In this document: positions 35,041-47,606 of the stretch, piece after piece | Position numbering within the stretch: the stretch's first letter is position 1 | How the letters are laid out: each line of letters begins with the position of its first letter | Assembly: GCA_029961685.1 (NCBI GenBank) | Contig: JARWKL010000008.1 | Span: 12,123,981-12,187,980, forward strand | From: Aristolochia californica | Taxonomy: Eukaryota; Streptophyta; Magnoliopsida; Piperales; Aristolochiaceae | Length of the DNA stretch: 64,000 nt | Reading direction: 5' to 3' | Translations under genes and position numbers: made by a program | The notes under the pieces: generated by a model | Told to the model about the DNA's origin: nothing | Database searches by the model: none | Seen by the model: only the letters and a program-made list of their open reading frames with translations

Positions 35041-38000
35041 GGATCAATCAGAAATCTCTTTCTTCTAAAATTCCACCAAGCTATCTTGGGGTGGAATTTC
35101 GCCATCGTGGACAACAACACTTTGGTGTTCATTTTTCGTGCGTTAAAATATTTTTCATCATGCACATTAATTATTGTTTTCAAATTCAATTGCATACATA
35201 AAATCTAAAATTTTCATTTTGTTGTGATCTATATTTGGCGTATCTTTTTGCTTACGAGAAAACTGGGAGAGTGAAAAACTCAAGTTTGAAAGAACAAAAT
35301 TGAACATCCAAAATGGAAATGCACAAATGCTGAGAGAGATAATTCCAAAGTGTATCTGTGATTTTTTTGGTCCGCTTTTTGTAAAATAGGCAAAAAGTGG
35401 GTTGTTTGGTTCTAGTAAATATCCCGCCGTACGTTAACTTGAGAATTTAATTTTTTCTACTCCTCAAAATTTTTGGATCATTAGGTTATTTGCATCTTCA
35501 ACATGTTTTTGGCATGCATATCCACCACATTTAAAACATGTTAGGATCAATTAGAAATCTCTTTCTTATAAAATTCCCCAAAGCCATCTGAGGTTGTCCA
35601 AGTGGAATTTCCCCAATGTGGATAACAAAACTTTGGCGTTCATTTTTAGTACATGAAAATAATTTTCTTCACTCACATTTATGATATTTTTCAAATTCTT
35701 TTGCATACATAAACTCAAAAATTTTCATTTTGTTGTGATCTATATTTGCCTTATCATTTGTTTACGAGAAAACCGGGAGAGTGAAAAACTCTACTTTGAA
35801 AAAAAATAATTGAACATCCACAATTGAAATGCACAAATGCAGAGAGAGATAATTCCAAAAAGTACCTGTGATTTTTTAGGTCCGCTTTTTGTTAAATAGG
35901 CAAAAAGTGGGTTGTTAGCCTCTGGTAAATATCCCACCGCACGTTAACCTGAGAATTTTAAGTTTTTCTAATCCTTGAAATTTTTGGATCATTAGGTCAT
36001 TTGCATCTTCAACATGTTTCTGGATTGCATATCCACCACATTTAAAACTTGTTAGGATCAATTAGAGATCTCTTTCTTATAAAATTCCACCAAGCTATCT
36101 GGGGTTGTACTAGTGAAATTTCCCCAATGTGGATAATAAAACTTTGGTGTTGATTTTTAGTGCGTGAAAATAATTTTATTCACTCACATTTATTATAGTT
36201 TTCAAATTCTTTTGCATACATAAACTCTAAAATTTTCTTTTTGTTGTGATCTGTGTTTGCCTTATGTTTTTGTTTATGAGAAAACTGTGAGAGCGAAAAA
36301 CTCAAGTTTGAAAAAGAAAAATTGAACATCCAAAATGCAAACGTACAAATGCTGAGAGAGATGATTCCAAAAAGTATCTATAAATTTTTAGGTTCGCTTT
36401 TTATAAAATAGGCAAAATGGGGTTGTTTGGCTCTGGTAAATATCCCACCGCACGTTAACTTGAGAATTTTAATTTTTTCTACGCCTTGAAATTTTGGATC
36501 ATTAGGTCATTTGCATCTTCAACATGTTTCTGGCATGCCTATCCACCTCATTTAAAACATGTTAGGATCAATTAGAAATCTCTTTCTTATAAAATTACAC
36601 CAAGCTATCTTGGGTTGTACAAGTGGAATTTCCCCAACGTGGATAACTAAAGTTTGGTGTTAACTTTTAGTGCGTGAAAATAATTTTCATCACTCACATT
36701 TATTATAGTTTTCAAATTCTTTTTCATACATAAACTGTAAATTTTCATTTTGTTGTTATCTATATTTGCCTTATCATTTTGTTTACGACAAAACTGGGAG
36801 AGTGAAAAACTCAAGTTTGAAAATAAAAAAATTGATCATCCAAAATTGAAAAGCACAAATGCTAAGAGACATAATTCATAAAAGTATCTGTGATTTTTTA
36901 GGTCCGATTTTTGTAAAATAGGAAAAAAGTGGGTTGTGTGGCTCTACTAAATATCCCTCCGCACGTTAACTTGAGAATTTTAATTTTATCTACTCGTTGA
37001 AATTTTTGGATAATTAGGTCACTTGCATCTTCAACATGTTTCTGGCATGCTTATCCACCACATTTAAAACATGTTAGGAACAATTAGAAATCTCTTTCTT
37101 ATAAAATTCCACCAATCTATCTGGGGTTGTACTAGTGGAATTTCCCTAACGTGGATAACAAAACTTTGGTCTTCATTTTTAGTGCGTAAAAATAATTTTC
37201 TTCACTGACATTTATTATAGTTTTCAAATTCTTTTGAATACATAAACTCTAAAATTTTTATTTTATTGTGATCTATATTTGCCTTATCTCTCTGTTTATG
37301 TGAAAATTGAGAGAGAGAAAAACTCAATTTTGAAAAAAAAAATTGAACATCCAAAATGGAAATGCACATATGCTGAGAAAGAAATTCCAAAACGTATAAG
37401 TGATTTTACAGGTCCGCTTTTTGTAAAATAGGCAAAAAGTGGGTTGTTTGGCTCTGGTAAATATCCCACCGCACATTAACTTGAGAAAATTAATTATTTC
37501 TACTCCTTGAAATTTTTGGATCATTAGGTCATTTGCATCTTCAACATGTTTCTGGCATGCCTATCCACCACCTTTAAAACATGTTAGGATCAATTAGAAA
37601 TCTCTTTCTTATAAAATTCCACCACGCTATCTGGGGTTATACTATTGGAATTTCCCCAAAGCGGATAACAAAACTTTGGTTTTCATTTTTAGTCCGTGAA
37701 AATAATTTTCTTCATTCACATTTATTATAGTATTCAAATTCTTTTGCATACATGAACTCTAAAATTTTCATTTTTTTGTGATCTATATTTTCCTTCTCTT
37801 TTTGTTTACGAGAAAACTGGGAGAGTGAAAAACTCAAGTTTGAAAAAAAAAATTTAACATCCAAAATGGAAATGAACAAATGCTGCGAGATATAATTCCA
37901 AAAAGTATCTTTTATTTTTTAGGTCCGCATTTTGAAAAATAGGCTTTGTTTGGCTCTGGTAAATATCCCACCGCACGTTAACTTAGAATTTAAATTTTTT

Positions 38001-41000
38001 CCACTCCATGAAATATTTGGATCATTTGGTCATTTTCATCTTCAACATGTTTCTGGCAAGCATATCCACCACATTTAAAACATGTTTGGATCAATTAGAA
38101 ATATCCTTCTTATAAAATTCCACCAAGCTATCTGGGGTTGTACTAGTGGAATTTCCCCAACGTGGATAACAAACTTTGGTGTTTATTTTTAGTGCATGAA
38201 AATAATTCTCTTCACTCACATTTATTATAGTTTTCAAATTCTTTTGCATACATAAACTCTAAAGTTTTCATTTTGTTGTGATCTATATTTGCCTTATCAT
38301 TTTGGTTACGACAAAACTGGGAGAGTGAAAAACTCAAGTTTGAAAATAAAAAAATTGAACATCTAAAATTGAAATGCACAAATGCTGAGAGATATAATTC
38401 GAAAAAGTATATGTGATTTTTTACGTCCATTTTTTGTAAAATATGTAAAAAGTGAGTTGTTTGGCTCTGGTAAATATCCCACTGCACGTTAACTTGAGAA
38501 TTTTAATTTTTTCTACTCCTTGAAATTTTTGAATCATTAGGTCATTTGCATCTTCAACATGTTTTTGGCATGCATATCCACCACATTTAAAACATGTTAG
38601 GACCAATTAGAAATCTCTTTCTTATAAAATTCCACCAAGCTATCTGGGTTTGTACAAGTGCAATTTCCCCAACGTGGATAGAAAAACTTTGGTGTTAATT
38701 TTTGGTGCATGACAATAATTTTCTTCACTCACTTTTATAATAGTTTTCAAATTCTTTTGCATACATAAACTCTAAAATTTTCATTTTGTTTTGATCTATA
38801 TTTTCCTTATTTTTGTTTACGAGAAAAATGGGAGAGTGAAAAACTCAAGTTTGAAAAAACAAATTGAACATTCAAAATGGAAATGCACAAATAATGAGAG
38901 AGATAATTCCAAAAATTACCTATGATTTTTTAGCTCAGCTTTTTGTGAAATAGCCAAAAAGTGGGTTGTTTGGCTCTAGGAAATATCCAACCGCACATTA
39001 ACTTGAGAATTTTAATTTTTTCTACTACTTGAAATTTTTGTATCATTAGGTCATTTGCATCTTAAACATCTTTCTGGCATGCCTATCCACCACATATAAA
39101 ACATGTTAGGATCAATTAGATATCTCTTTGTTATTAAATTCCACCATGCCATCTGGGGTTGTACTAGTGGAATTTCCTAAAAGTAGATAACAAAACTTTG
39201 GTGTTCATTTTTAGAGTGTGAAAATAATTTTCATCATTCACATTTATTAAATTTTTCAAATTCTTTTTCTTACATAAACTCTAAAATTTTCATTTCATTG
39301 TGATCTATATTTGCCTTATCTTTTTGTTTACGAGAAAACAAGGAGAGAGAAAAACTCAAGTTTGAAAAAAAAAAATTAACATCCAAAATGGAAATGCCCA
39401 AATGTTGAGAGAGATAATTCCAAAATGTATCTGTGATTTTTTAGGTCCGCTTTTTGTAAAATAGGGAAAAAGTGTGTTATTTGGCTCTGGTAAATATCCC
39501 ACCGCACGTTAACTTGAGAATTTTAATCTTTTCAACTCGAATTTTTTTATTATTAGGTCATTTGCATCTTCAACATGTTTCTGGCATGCATATCCACAAT
39601 ATTTAAAACATGTTAGGATCAATTAGAAATCTATTTCTTATAAAATTCCACCCAGCTATCTTGAGGTTGTACTAGTGGAATTTCCCCATTGTGGATAACA
39701 AAATTTTTTGTTCATTTTTAGTGCGTGAAAATAATTTTCTTCACCCAAATTTATTAAAGTTTTCAAATTCTTTTGCATACATAAAGTCTAAAATTTTAAT
39801 TTTGTTGTGATCTATATTTGTTTTATCTTTTTGTTTACGAGAAAACTGAGAGAGTGAAAAACTCAAGTTTGAACTAAAAAATTGAACATCCAAAATGGAA
39901 ATGCACAAATGCTGAGAGAGATAATACTAGAAAGTATCTGTGATTTTTTAGGTCCGCTTTTCGTAAAATAGGAAAAAGTGGGTTGTTTGGCCTTGGAAAA
40001 TATCCCACCGCACGTTAACTAGATAATTTTTATTTTTTCTACTCCTTGAAATTTTAGGTTCATTACGTCATTTGCATCTTCAACATGTTTCTAGCATGTA
40101 TATCCACCACATTTAAAACATGTTAGGATCAATTAGAAATCTCTTTCTTATAAAATTCCACCAAGCTATCTGGTGTTGTATTAGTGAAATTTCCCCAACG
40201 TGGATAACAAATCTTTGGTGTTCATTTTTAGTGCGTAAAAATAATTTTCTTCACTCACATTTATTATCATTTTCAAATTCTTTTGCATACATAAACTCTA
40301 AAATTTTCATTTTGTTGTGATTTATATTTGCCTTATCTTTTTATTTACGAGAAAACTGGGAGAGTGAAAAACTCAAGTTTGAAAAAAAAAATTGAACATC
40401 CAAAATGGAAATGCACAAATGCTGAGAGAGATAATTCCAAAAAGTATCTGCGATTTTTTTGGTCCGCTTTTTTTAAAATAGGCCAAAAGTGGGTTGTTTT
40501 GCTCTTGTTAATATCCCACCGCACATTAACTTGAGAATTTTAAATTTTCTACTCCCCTAAATTTTTGGATCATTAGGTCATTTGCATCTTCAACATGTAG
40601 AGGCATGCATATCCACAACATTTAAAACATGTTAGGATCAATTAGAAATCTCTTTCTTATTAAATTCCACCAAGCTATCTGGGGTTGTACTTGTGGAATT
40701 TCCCCAACGTGGATAACAAAACTTTGGTGTTCATTTTTAGTGCTTGAAATAATTTTATTCACTCACATTTATTATAGATTTCAAATTCTTTTGCATACTT
40801 GAACTCTAAAATTTTCATTCTGTTGTGATCTACATTTGCCTTATCTTTTTGTTTATGAGAAAACTGGGAGAGTGAAAAACTCATGTTTGAAAAAAAATAT
40901 TGAACATCCAAAATGGAAATGCACAATTGCTCAGCGAGATAAATCCTAAATGTATATGAGAATTTTTTTGGTCTGCTTTTTGTAAAATAGCTAAAAAGTG

Positions 41001-41145
41001 GATTGCTTGGCCCTGTTAAATATCCCACTGCACGTTAACTTGAGAATTTTAATTTTTTCTACTCCATGAAATTTTAGGATCATTAGGTCATTTGCATCTT
41101 CAACATGTTTCTGGCATGCATATCCAACACATTTAAAACATGTTA
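35041..41145 (+). repeat. Run of 12 regular monomers (units 70-81)
   Basis: Unit starts are 35041, 35544, 36055, 36565, 37077, 37587, 38088, 38600, 39109, 39616, 40126 and 40635. Unit 35041 is 503 bp, with nine bases lost at CTTGGGGTGGAATTTC near 35090. Unit 37587 is 501 bp, with about 11 bp lost at AAATAGGCTTTGTTTGG near 37944. Interrupted A-tracts occur in 36565 and 38088; these are the last two of that type in the window. Confidence 0.94.
37077..39108 (+). repeat. Four-unit block, copy 2 (partner 8986-10987)
   Basis: Units 37077, 37587, 38088 and 38600 match 8986, 9497, 10006 and 10517 about 28.09 kb to the left. Markers include GAGAAAGAAATTCC, CCACCACGCTATC, CTATTGGAATTTCCCC with AAAGCGGATAAC, CCACTCCATGAAAT and TGCAATTTCCCC with ACTTTTATAATAG. 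The 39-bp deletion of unit 10517 is not present in unit 38600, so it arose after the two copies separated. Confidence 0.85.
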
Positions 41146-41632
41146 GGATTAATTAGAAATCTCTTTCTTATAAAATTCCACCAAGCTATTTGGGGTTGTA
41201 CTTGTGGAATTTCCCCAACGTGGACAAAAAAACATTGGTGTTCATTTTTAGTGCTTGCAAATAATTTTCTTTACTCACATTTATTATAGTTTTCAAATTC
41301 TTTTGTGTACTTAAACTCTAAAATTTTCATTTTGTTGTGATCTATATTTGCCTTATCTTTTTTGTTATGAGAAAACTGGGAGATTGAAAAACTCATGTTT
41401 GAAAAAAAAAAATTGAACATCCAAAATGGAATTGCACAATTTCTCAGAGAGATAATTCCAAAAAGTATCTGTGATTTTTTAGGTCTTCTTTTTGTAAAAT
41501 AGGTAAAAAGTGAGTTGCACGTAAACTTGAGAATTTTAATTTTTTCTACTTCATGAAATTTTTGAATCATTAGGTCATTTTCATCTTCCACATGTTTCTG
41601 GCATGCATATCAACCACATTTAAAACATGTTA
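40635..41632 (+). repeat. Adjacent near-duplicate units
   Basis: Units 40635 and 41146 share GAAAAACTCATGTTTG, a CACAATTGCTCAG / CACAATTTCTCAG variant, TTAGTGCTTG and CATACTT / TGTACTT before AACTCTAAAATTTTC. They are neighbours at a distance of 511 bp and resemble each other more than either flank, suggesting single-unit tandem duplication. Confidence 0.65.
41146..41632 (+). repeat. Short unit, 487 bp (25-bp deletion)
   Basis: At 41508-41530 the sequence reads AAGTGAGTTGCACGTAAAC. The bases from TTTGGCTCTGG through ATCCCACCG, 25 bp, are missing. The neighbouring unit 40635 is intact at this point, so the loss followed their duplication. Confidence 0.88.
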
Positions 41633-43156
41633 GGATCAACTAGAAATCTCTTTCTTATAAAATTCCACCAAGCTATCTGGGGTTGTACTAGTGGAATTTC
41701 CCCAATGTAGATAACAAAACTTTGGTGTTCATTTTTAGTGCGTGAAAATAATCTTCTTCACCCACATTTATTATAGTTTTCAAATTGTTTTGCATACATA
41801 AATTCTAAAATTTTCATTTTGTTGTGATCTATATTTGCCATATCTTTTTGTTTATGAGAAAACTGGGAGAGTGAAAAACTCTAGTTTGAAAAAAAAAATT
41901 GAACTTCCAAAATGGAAATGCACAAATGCTGAGAGAGATAATTCCAAAAAGTATTGGTGATTTTTAGGTCTGCTTTTTGTAAAAAAGGCAAAATGTGGGT
42001 TGTTTGGATCTGGTAAATATCCGACCGCACGTTAACTTGAGAATTTTAATTTTTTCTACTCCTTGAAAATTTTGAATCATTAGGTCATTTGCATCTCCAA
42101 CATGTTTTTGGCATGCATATCCACGACATTTAAAACATGTTAGGATCAATTAGAAATCTTTTCCTTATAAAATTCCATCACGCTTCCTGGGGTTGTACTA
42201 GTGGAATTTCCCCAATGAAACTTTGGTGTTCATTTTTAGTGCCTGAAAATAATTTTCTTCACTCACATTTATTAGAGTTTTCAAATTCTTTTGCATACAT
42301 AGAATGGAAAATTTTCATTTTGTAGCGATCTATATTTTCCTTATCATTTTGTTTACGAGAAAACGGGGGGAGAGAAAAATTCTAGTTTGAAAAAAAAATT
42401 GAACATCCAAAATGGAAATGCACAAATGCTGAGCGAGATAATTCAAAAAAGTATATGTAATTCTTAGGTATGCTTTTTGTAAAATAGGCAAAAAGTGGGT
42501 TGTTTGGCTCTGGTAAATATCCCACCGAACGTTAACTTGGGAACTTAAATTTTTTCTAGTCCTTGAAATTTATGGATCATTAGGTCATTTGCATCTTCGA
42601 CATGTTTCTTGCATGCATATCCACCACATTTAAAACATGTTAGGATCATTTAGAAATCGCTTTCTTATAAAATTCCACCAAGCTATCTGGGGTTGTACTA
42701 GTGGAATTTTCCCAACGTGGATAACAAAACTTTGGTGTTCATTTTTTGTGCGTGAAAATAATTTTCTTCACTCACATTTAATATAGTTTTCAAATTCTTT
42801 TGCATACATAAACTCAAAAATTTTCATTTTGTTGTGATCTATATTTGCCTTTCTTTTTGTTTACGAGAAAATTTGGAGAGTGAAAAGCTCAAGTTTCCAA
42901 AAAAAAAAAAATTGAACATCCTAAATGCGAATGCACAAATGCTGAGAGAGATAATTCAAAAAATTATATGTGAATTTTCAGGTCCGCTATTTTTAAAATA
43001 GGCAAAAAGTGGGTTGTTAGGCTCTGGTAAATATCCCTCCGCACGTTAACTTGAGAATTTTAATTTTTTCTACTCCTTGAAATTTTTTTATCATTAGGTC
43101 ATTTGCATCTTCAACATGTTTCTGGCATGCATATCCACCACATTTAAAACATGTTA
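41633..43156 (+). repeat. Three-unit tandem duplication, copy 1
   Basis: Units 41633, 42143 and 42643 match 43157, 43668 and 44171 at offsets of 1524, 1525 and 1528 bp. Shared variants: GAAAAACTCTAGTTTG, GAACTTCCAAAATGG, AAGTATTGGTGATTTTTAGG, GGATCTGGTAAATATCCGAC, TCTCCAACATG, the nine-base deletion CCCCAATGAAACTTTGG, CCATCACGCTTCCTGGGG or a one-base variant, GTATATGTAATT, CTAGTCCTTGAAATTTATGG and AGGATCATTTAGAAAT. Confidence 0.88.
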
Positions 43157-44679
43157 GGATCAAATAGAAATCTCTTTCTTCTAAAATTTCACTAATCTAT
43201 CTAGGGTTGTACTCCTGGAATTTCCCCAATGTGGATAACAAAACTTTGGTGTTCATTTTTAGTGCGTGAAAATAATTTTCTTCACTCACATTTATTATAG
43301 TTTTAAAATTCATTTGCAAACATAAATTCTAACATTTTCATTTTGTTGTGATCTATATTTGCCATATCTTTTTGTTTATGAGAAAATTGGGAGAGTGAAA
43401 AACTCTAGTTTGAAAAAAAAAATTGAACTTCCAAAATGGAAATGCACAAATGTTGAGAGAGATAATTCCAAAAAGTATTGGTGATTTTTAGGTCCGCTTT
43501 TTTTTAAAATACGCAAAATGTGGGTTGTTTGGATCTGGTAAATATCCGACCGCACGTTAAGTTGAAAATTTTAAATTTTTCTACTCCTTGAAATTTTTGA
43601 ATCATTAGGCCATTTGCATCTCCAACATGTTTCTGGCATGCATATCCACCACATTTAAAACATGTTAGGATCAATTAGAAATCTTTTGCTTATAAAATTC
43701 CATCAAGCTTCCTGGGGTTGTACTAGTGGAATTTCCCCAATGAAACTTTGGTGTTCATTTTTAGTGCGTGAAAATAATTTTCTTCACTCACATTTATTAT
43801 CATTTTCAAATTCTTTTGCATGCGTAAAATGGACAATTTTCATTTTGTAGCGGTCTATAATTACCTTATCATTTTGTTTACGAGAAAACGGGGAGAAAGA
43901 AAAACTCGAGTTTGAAAAAAAATAAATTGAACATCCAAAATGGAAATGCACAAATGCTGAACGAGATAATTCAAAAAAGTATATGTAATTTTAAGGTATG
44001 CTTTTTGTAAAATAGGCAAAAAGTGGGTTGTTTGGCTCTGGTAAATATCCCACCGCACGTTAACTTGGGAATTTAAATTTTTTCTAGTCCTTGAAATTTA
44101 TGGATCATTAGGTCATTTGGATCTTCAACATGTTTCTTGCACGCATATCCACCATATTTAAAACATGTTAGGATCATTTAGAAATTGCTTTCTTATAAAA
44201 TTCCACCAAGCGATCTGGGGTTGTACTAGTGGAAATTCCCAACATGGATAACAAAACTTTGGTGTTCATTTTTAGTGCGTTAAAATAATTTTCTTCACTC
44301 AAATTTATTATATTTTTAAAATTCATTTGCAAACATAAACTCTAAAATTTTCATTTTGTTGTGATCTATTTTTGCCTTATCTGTTTGTTTACGAGAAAAC
44401 TGGGAGAGTGAAAAACTCCAATTTGAAAAAAAAAATGAACATCCAAAATGGAAATGCCCAAATACTGAAAGAGATAATTCCAAAAAGTATCTGTGATTTT
44501 TTAGGTCTGCTTTATTTAAAATAGGCAAAAAGTGGGTTGTTTGGCTCTGGTAAATATCCCATCGCACGTTTAGTTGAGAATTTTAATTTTTTCTACTCCT
44601 TGAAATTTTTTGATCCTTAGGTCATTTGCATCTTCAACATGTTTCTGGCATGCATATCCTCCACATTTAAAATATGTTA
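43157..44679 (+). repeat. Three-unit tandem duplication, copy 2 (chimeric end)
   Basis: Second copy of the 1.525-kb block. In the third unit (44171) only the first part follows unit 42643 (AGGATCATTTAGAAATTGC). From about 44310 it carries TTAAAATTCATTTGCAAACA, which is otherwise seen in unit 43157 at about 43312. Unit 44171 is therefore a 42643/43157 chimera, marking where the duplicating exchange probably occurred. Confidence 0.78.
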
Positions 44680-45700
44680 GGATCAATTAGGAATCTCTTT
44701 CTTATAAACTTCTACCAAGCTATATGGGGTTGTACTAGTGGAATTTCCCCAACGTGGATAACAAAACTTTGGTGTTCATTTTTAGTCCGTGCAAATAATT
44801 TTCTTCACTCACATTTATTATAGTTTTGAAATTCTTTTGCATACATAAACTCCAAAATTTTCGTTTTGTTGTAATCTATATTTGCCTTAACTTTTTGTTT
44901 ACGAGAAAACTGGAAGAGTGAAAAACTCATGTTTGAAAAAAAAAATTGAACATCCAAAATGGAAATGGTCAAATGCTGAGAGAGATAATTCCAAAAAGTA
45001 TATGTGAAATTTTAGGTCCGCTTTTTAAAAAAAGGCAAAAATTATGTTTTTTGGCTCTGGTAAATATCCCACCGCACGTTAACTTGAGAATATTAATTTT
45101 TTCTAATCCATGAAATTTTTGGATCTTTAGGTCATTTGCATCTTCAACATGTTTCAGGGATGCATGTCCACCACATTCAAAACATGTTAGGATCAATTAG
45201 AAATATCTTTCTTATAAAATTTCCCCAAGCTATCTTGTGTTATACTCCTAGAATTTCCCCAATGTGGATAACAAAAATTTGGTGTTCATTTTTAGTGCGT
45301 GAAAATAATTTTCTTCACTCCCATTTATTATAGTTTTCAAATTCTAGTGCATACATAAACTCTAATATTCTCATTTTGTTGTGATCTATATTTGCCTTAT
45401 CTTTTTGTTAACAAGAAAACAGGGAGAGAGAAAAACACAAGTTTGAAAAAAAAAATTCAACATCCAAAATGGAAATGCACAAATGCTAAGAGAGATAATT
45501 CCAAAAAGTATTTGTGATTTTTTAGGTCCAGTTTTTGTAAAATAGGCAAAAAGTGGGTTGTTTGTCTCTGGTAAATATCCCACCGCACGTTAACTTGAGA
45601 ATTTTAATTTTTTCTACTCCTTGATATTTTTGGATCATTAGGTCATTTGCATCTTCAACATGTTTCTGGCATGCATATCCACCACATTTAAAACATGTTA

Positions 45701-46719
45701 GGATCAATTAGAAATCACTTTGTTATAAAATTCCACAAAGCTATCTGGGGTTGTACTATTGGAATTTCCCCAACGTGGATAACAAAACTTTGGTGTACAT
45801 TTTTAGTGCTTGAAAATAATTTTCTTCACTCACATTTGTTATAGTCTTGAAATTCTTTTTCATACGTAAACTATAAAATTTTCATTTTGTTGTGATCTAT
45901 ATTTGCCTTATCTTTTTGTTTACGAGAAAACTGGGAGAGTGAAAAACTCAAGTTTGAAAAAAAAAATTGAACATCCAAAATTGAAATGCACAAATGCTGA
46001 GAGAGATAATTCCAAAAAGTATATATGATTTTTTAGGTCTGCATTTTGTAAAATAGGCAAAAAGTGGGTTGTTTGGCTCTCGTAAATATCCCACCACACG
46101 TTAACTTGGGAATTTAAATTTTTTCTACTCTTTGAAATTTTTGGATCATTAGGTCATTTGCATCTTCAACATGTTTCTTGCATGCATATCCACCACATTT
46201 CAAACAGCTTAGGATCAATTAGAAATCTCTTTCTTATAAAATTCCACCAAGCTACCTGGGGTTGTACTAGTGGAATTTCGTCAACGTGGATAACGAATCG
46301 TTGGTGTGCATTTTTAGTGCATGAAAGTAATTTTCTTCATTCACATTTATTATAGTTTTCAAATTCTTTTGCATACATAAAATCCAAAATTTTCATTTTG
46401 TTGTGATCTATATTTGCCTTTTCTTTTTGTTTACGAGAAAACTGGGAGAGTGAAAAACTCAAGTTTGAAAAAAAAAATTGAACATTCAAAAAGGAAATGC
46501 ACAAATGCTGAGAGAGATAATTCCAAAAAGCATATGTGAATTTTTAGGTCCGCTTTTTGAAAAATAGGCAAAAAGTGGGTTGTGTGGCTCTGGTAAATAT
46601 TCAACCGCACGTTAAGTTGTGAATTTTAATTTTTTCTACTCGAAATTTTTGGATCATTTGGACATTTGCATCTTCAACATGTTTCTGGCATGCATATCCA
46701 CCACATTTAAAACATGTTA
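45701..46719 (+). repeat. Two-unit block, copy 2 (partner 21467-22487)
   Basis: Units 45701 and 46212 share AAATCACTT, CTATTGGAATTTCCCC, GTGTACATTTTTAG, ATAGTCTTGAAATTCTTT, TTGGGAATTTAAATTTTTTC and CCAAGCTACCT with units 21467 and 21975, 24.2 kb to the left. Confidence 0.82.
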
Positions 46720-47096
46720 GGATCTATTAGAAATCTCTTTCTTATAAAATTCCACCAAGCTATCTGGGGTTGTACTAGAGGAATTTCCCCAACGTGGATA
46801 AAAAAACTTTGATTTTAATGTTTAGAGTGTGAAAATAATTTTCTTCACTCACATTTACTATAGTTTTCAAAATATTTTGCATACATAAACTCTAAAATTT
46901 TCATTTTTTTGTGATCTATATTTGTTTTATCTTTATGTTTACGAGAAAACTGGGAGAGGGAAAAACTCAAGTTTGAAAAAAATCGTTCACTTGAGAATTT
47001 TAATTTTTTCTACTCCTTGAAATTTTTGGATCATTAGGTCATTTGCATCTTCAACATGTTTCTGACATGCATATCCATCACATTTAAAACATGTTA
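46720..47096 (+). repeat. Short unit, 377 bp (~134-bp deletion)
   Basis: At 46969-46994 the sequence runs AAGTTTGAAAAAAATCG and then TTCACTTGAGAATTTT. Everything from the end of the A-run (TTGAACATCC) to the CCACCGCACG box, about 134 bp, is missing. The unit therefore lacks GTGATTTTTTAGG and GCAAAAAGTGGG. It is the largest simple deletion in the window. Confidence 0.92.
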
Positions 47097-47606
47097 GGAT
47101 CAATTATAAATCTCTTTCTTATAAAATTCCACCAAGCTATCTGGGGTTGTACTTGTGGAATTTCCCCAACGTGGATAACAAAACTTTGGTATTCATTTTT
47201 AGTGCATGAAAATAATTATCTTCACTCACATTTATTATAGTTTTCTAATTATTTTGCATACATAAACTCTAAAATTTTTATGTTGTTGTGATCTATATTT
47301 GCCTTATCTTTTTGTTTATTAGAAAATTGGGAGACTAAAAAACTCAAGTTTGAAAAAAAAAGAACATCCAAAATGGCAATGCACAAATGCTGACAGAGAT
47401 AATTCCAAAAAGTATCTGTGATTTTTTAGGTCCGCTTTTTTTAAAATAGGCAAAAAGTGGGTTGTTTGGCTCTAGTAAATATCCTACCGCATGTTAACTT
47501 GAGAATTGTAATTTTTTCTACTCCTTGAAATTTTTGGATCATTACATCATTTGCATCATCAACATGTTTCTTGCATCCATATCCACCACATTTAAAACAT
47601 GTTAGG
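47097..47606 (+). repeat. Single regular monomer between deleted units (unit 94)
   Basis: A 510-bp unit with all landmarks in order. It has a shortened A-run (GTTTGAAAAAAAAAGAAC, lacking TTG) and TTTATTAGAAAATTGGGAG. It stands between the 377-bp unit and two further shortened units. Confidence 0.9.

Larger units (their letters stand above)
41633..46719 (+). repeat. Run of 10 regular monomers (units 83-92)
   Basis: Unit starts are 41633, 42143, 42643, 43157, 43668, 44171, 44680, 45190, 45701 and 46212. Units 42143 (500 bp) and 43668 (503 bp) share the same nine-base loss, CCCCAATGAAACTTTGG, and belong to the three-unit duplication annotated below. Unit 45701 has an uninterrupted A10 run at 45957-45966. 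Confidence 0.94.
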
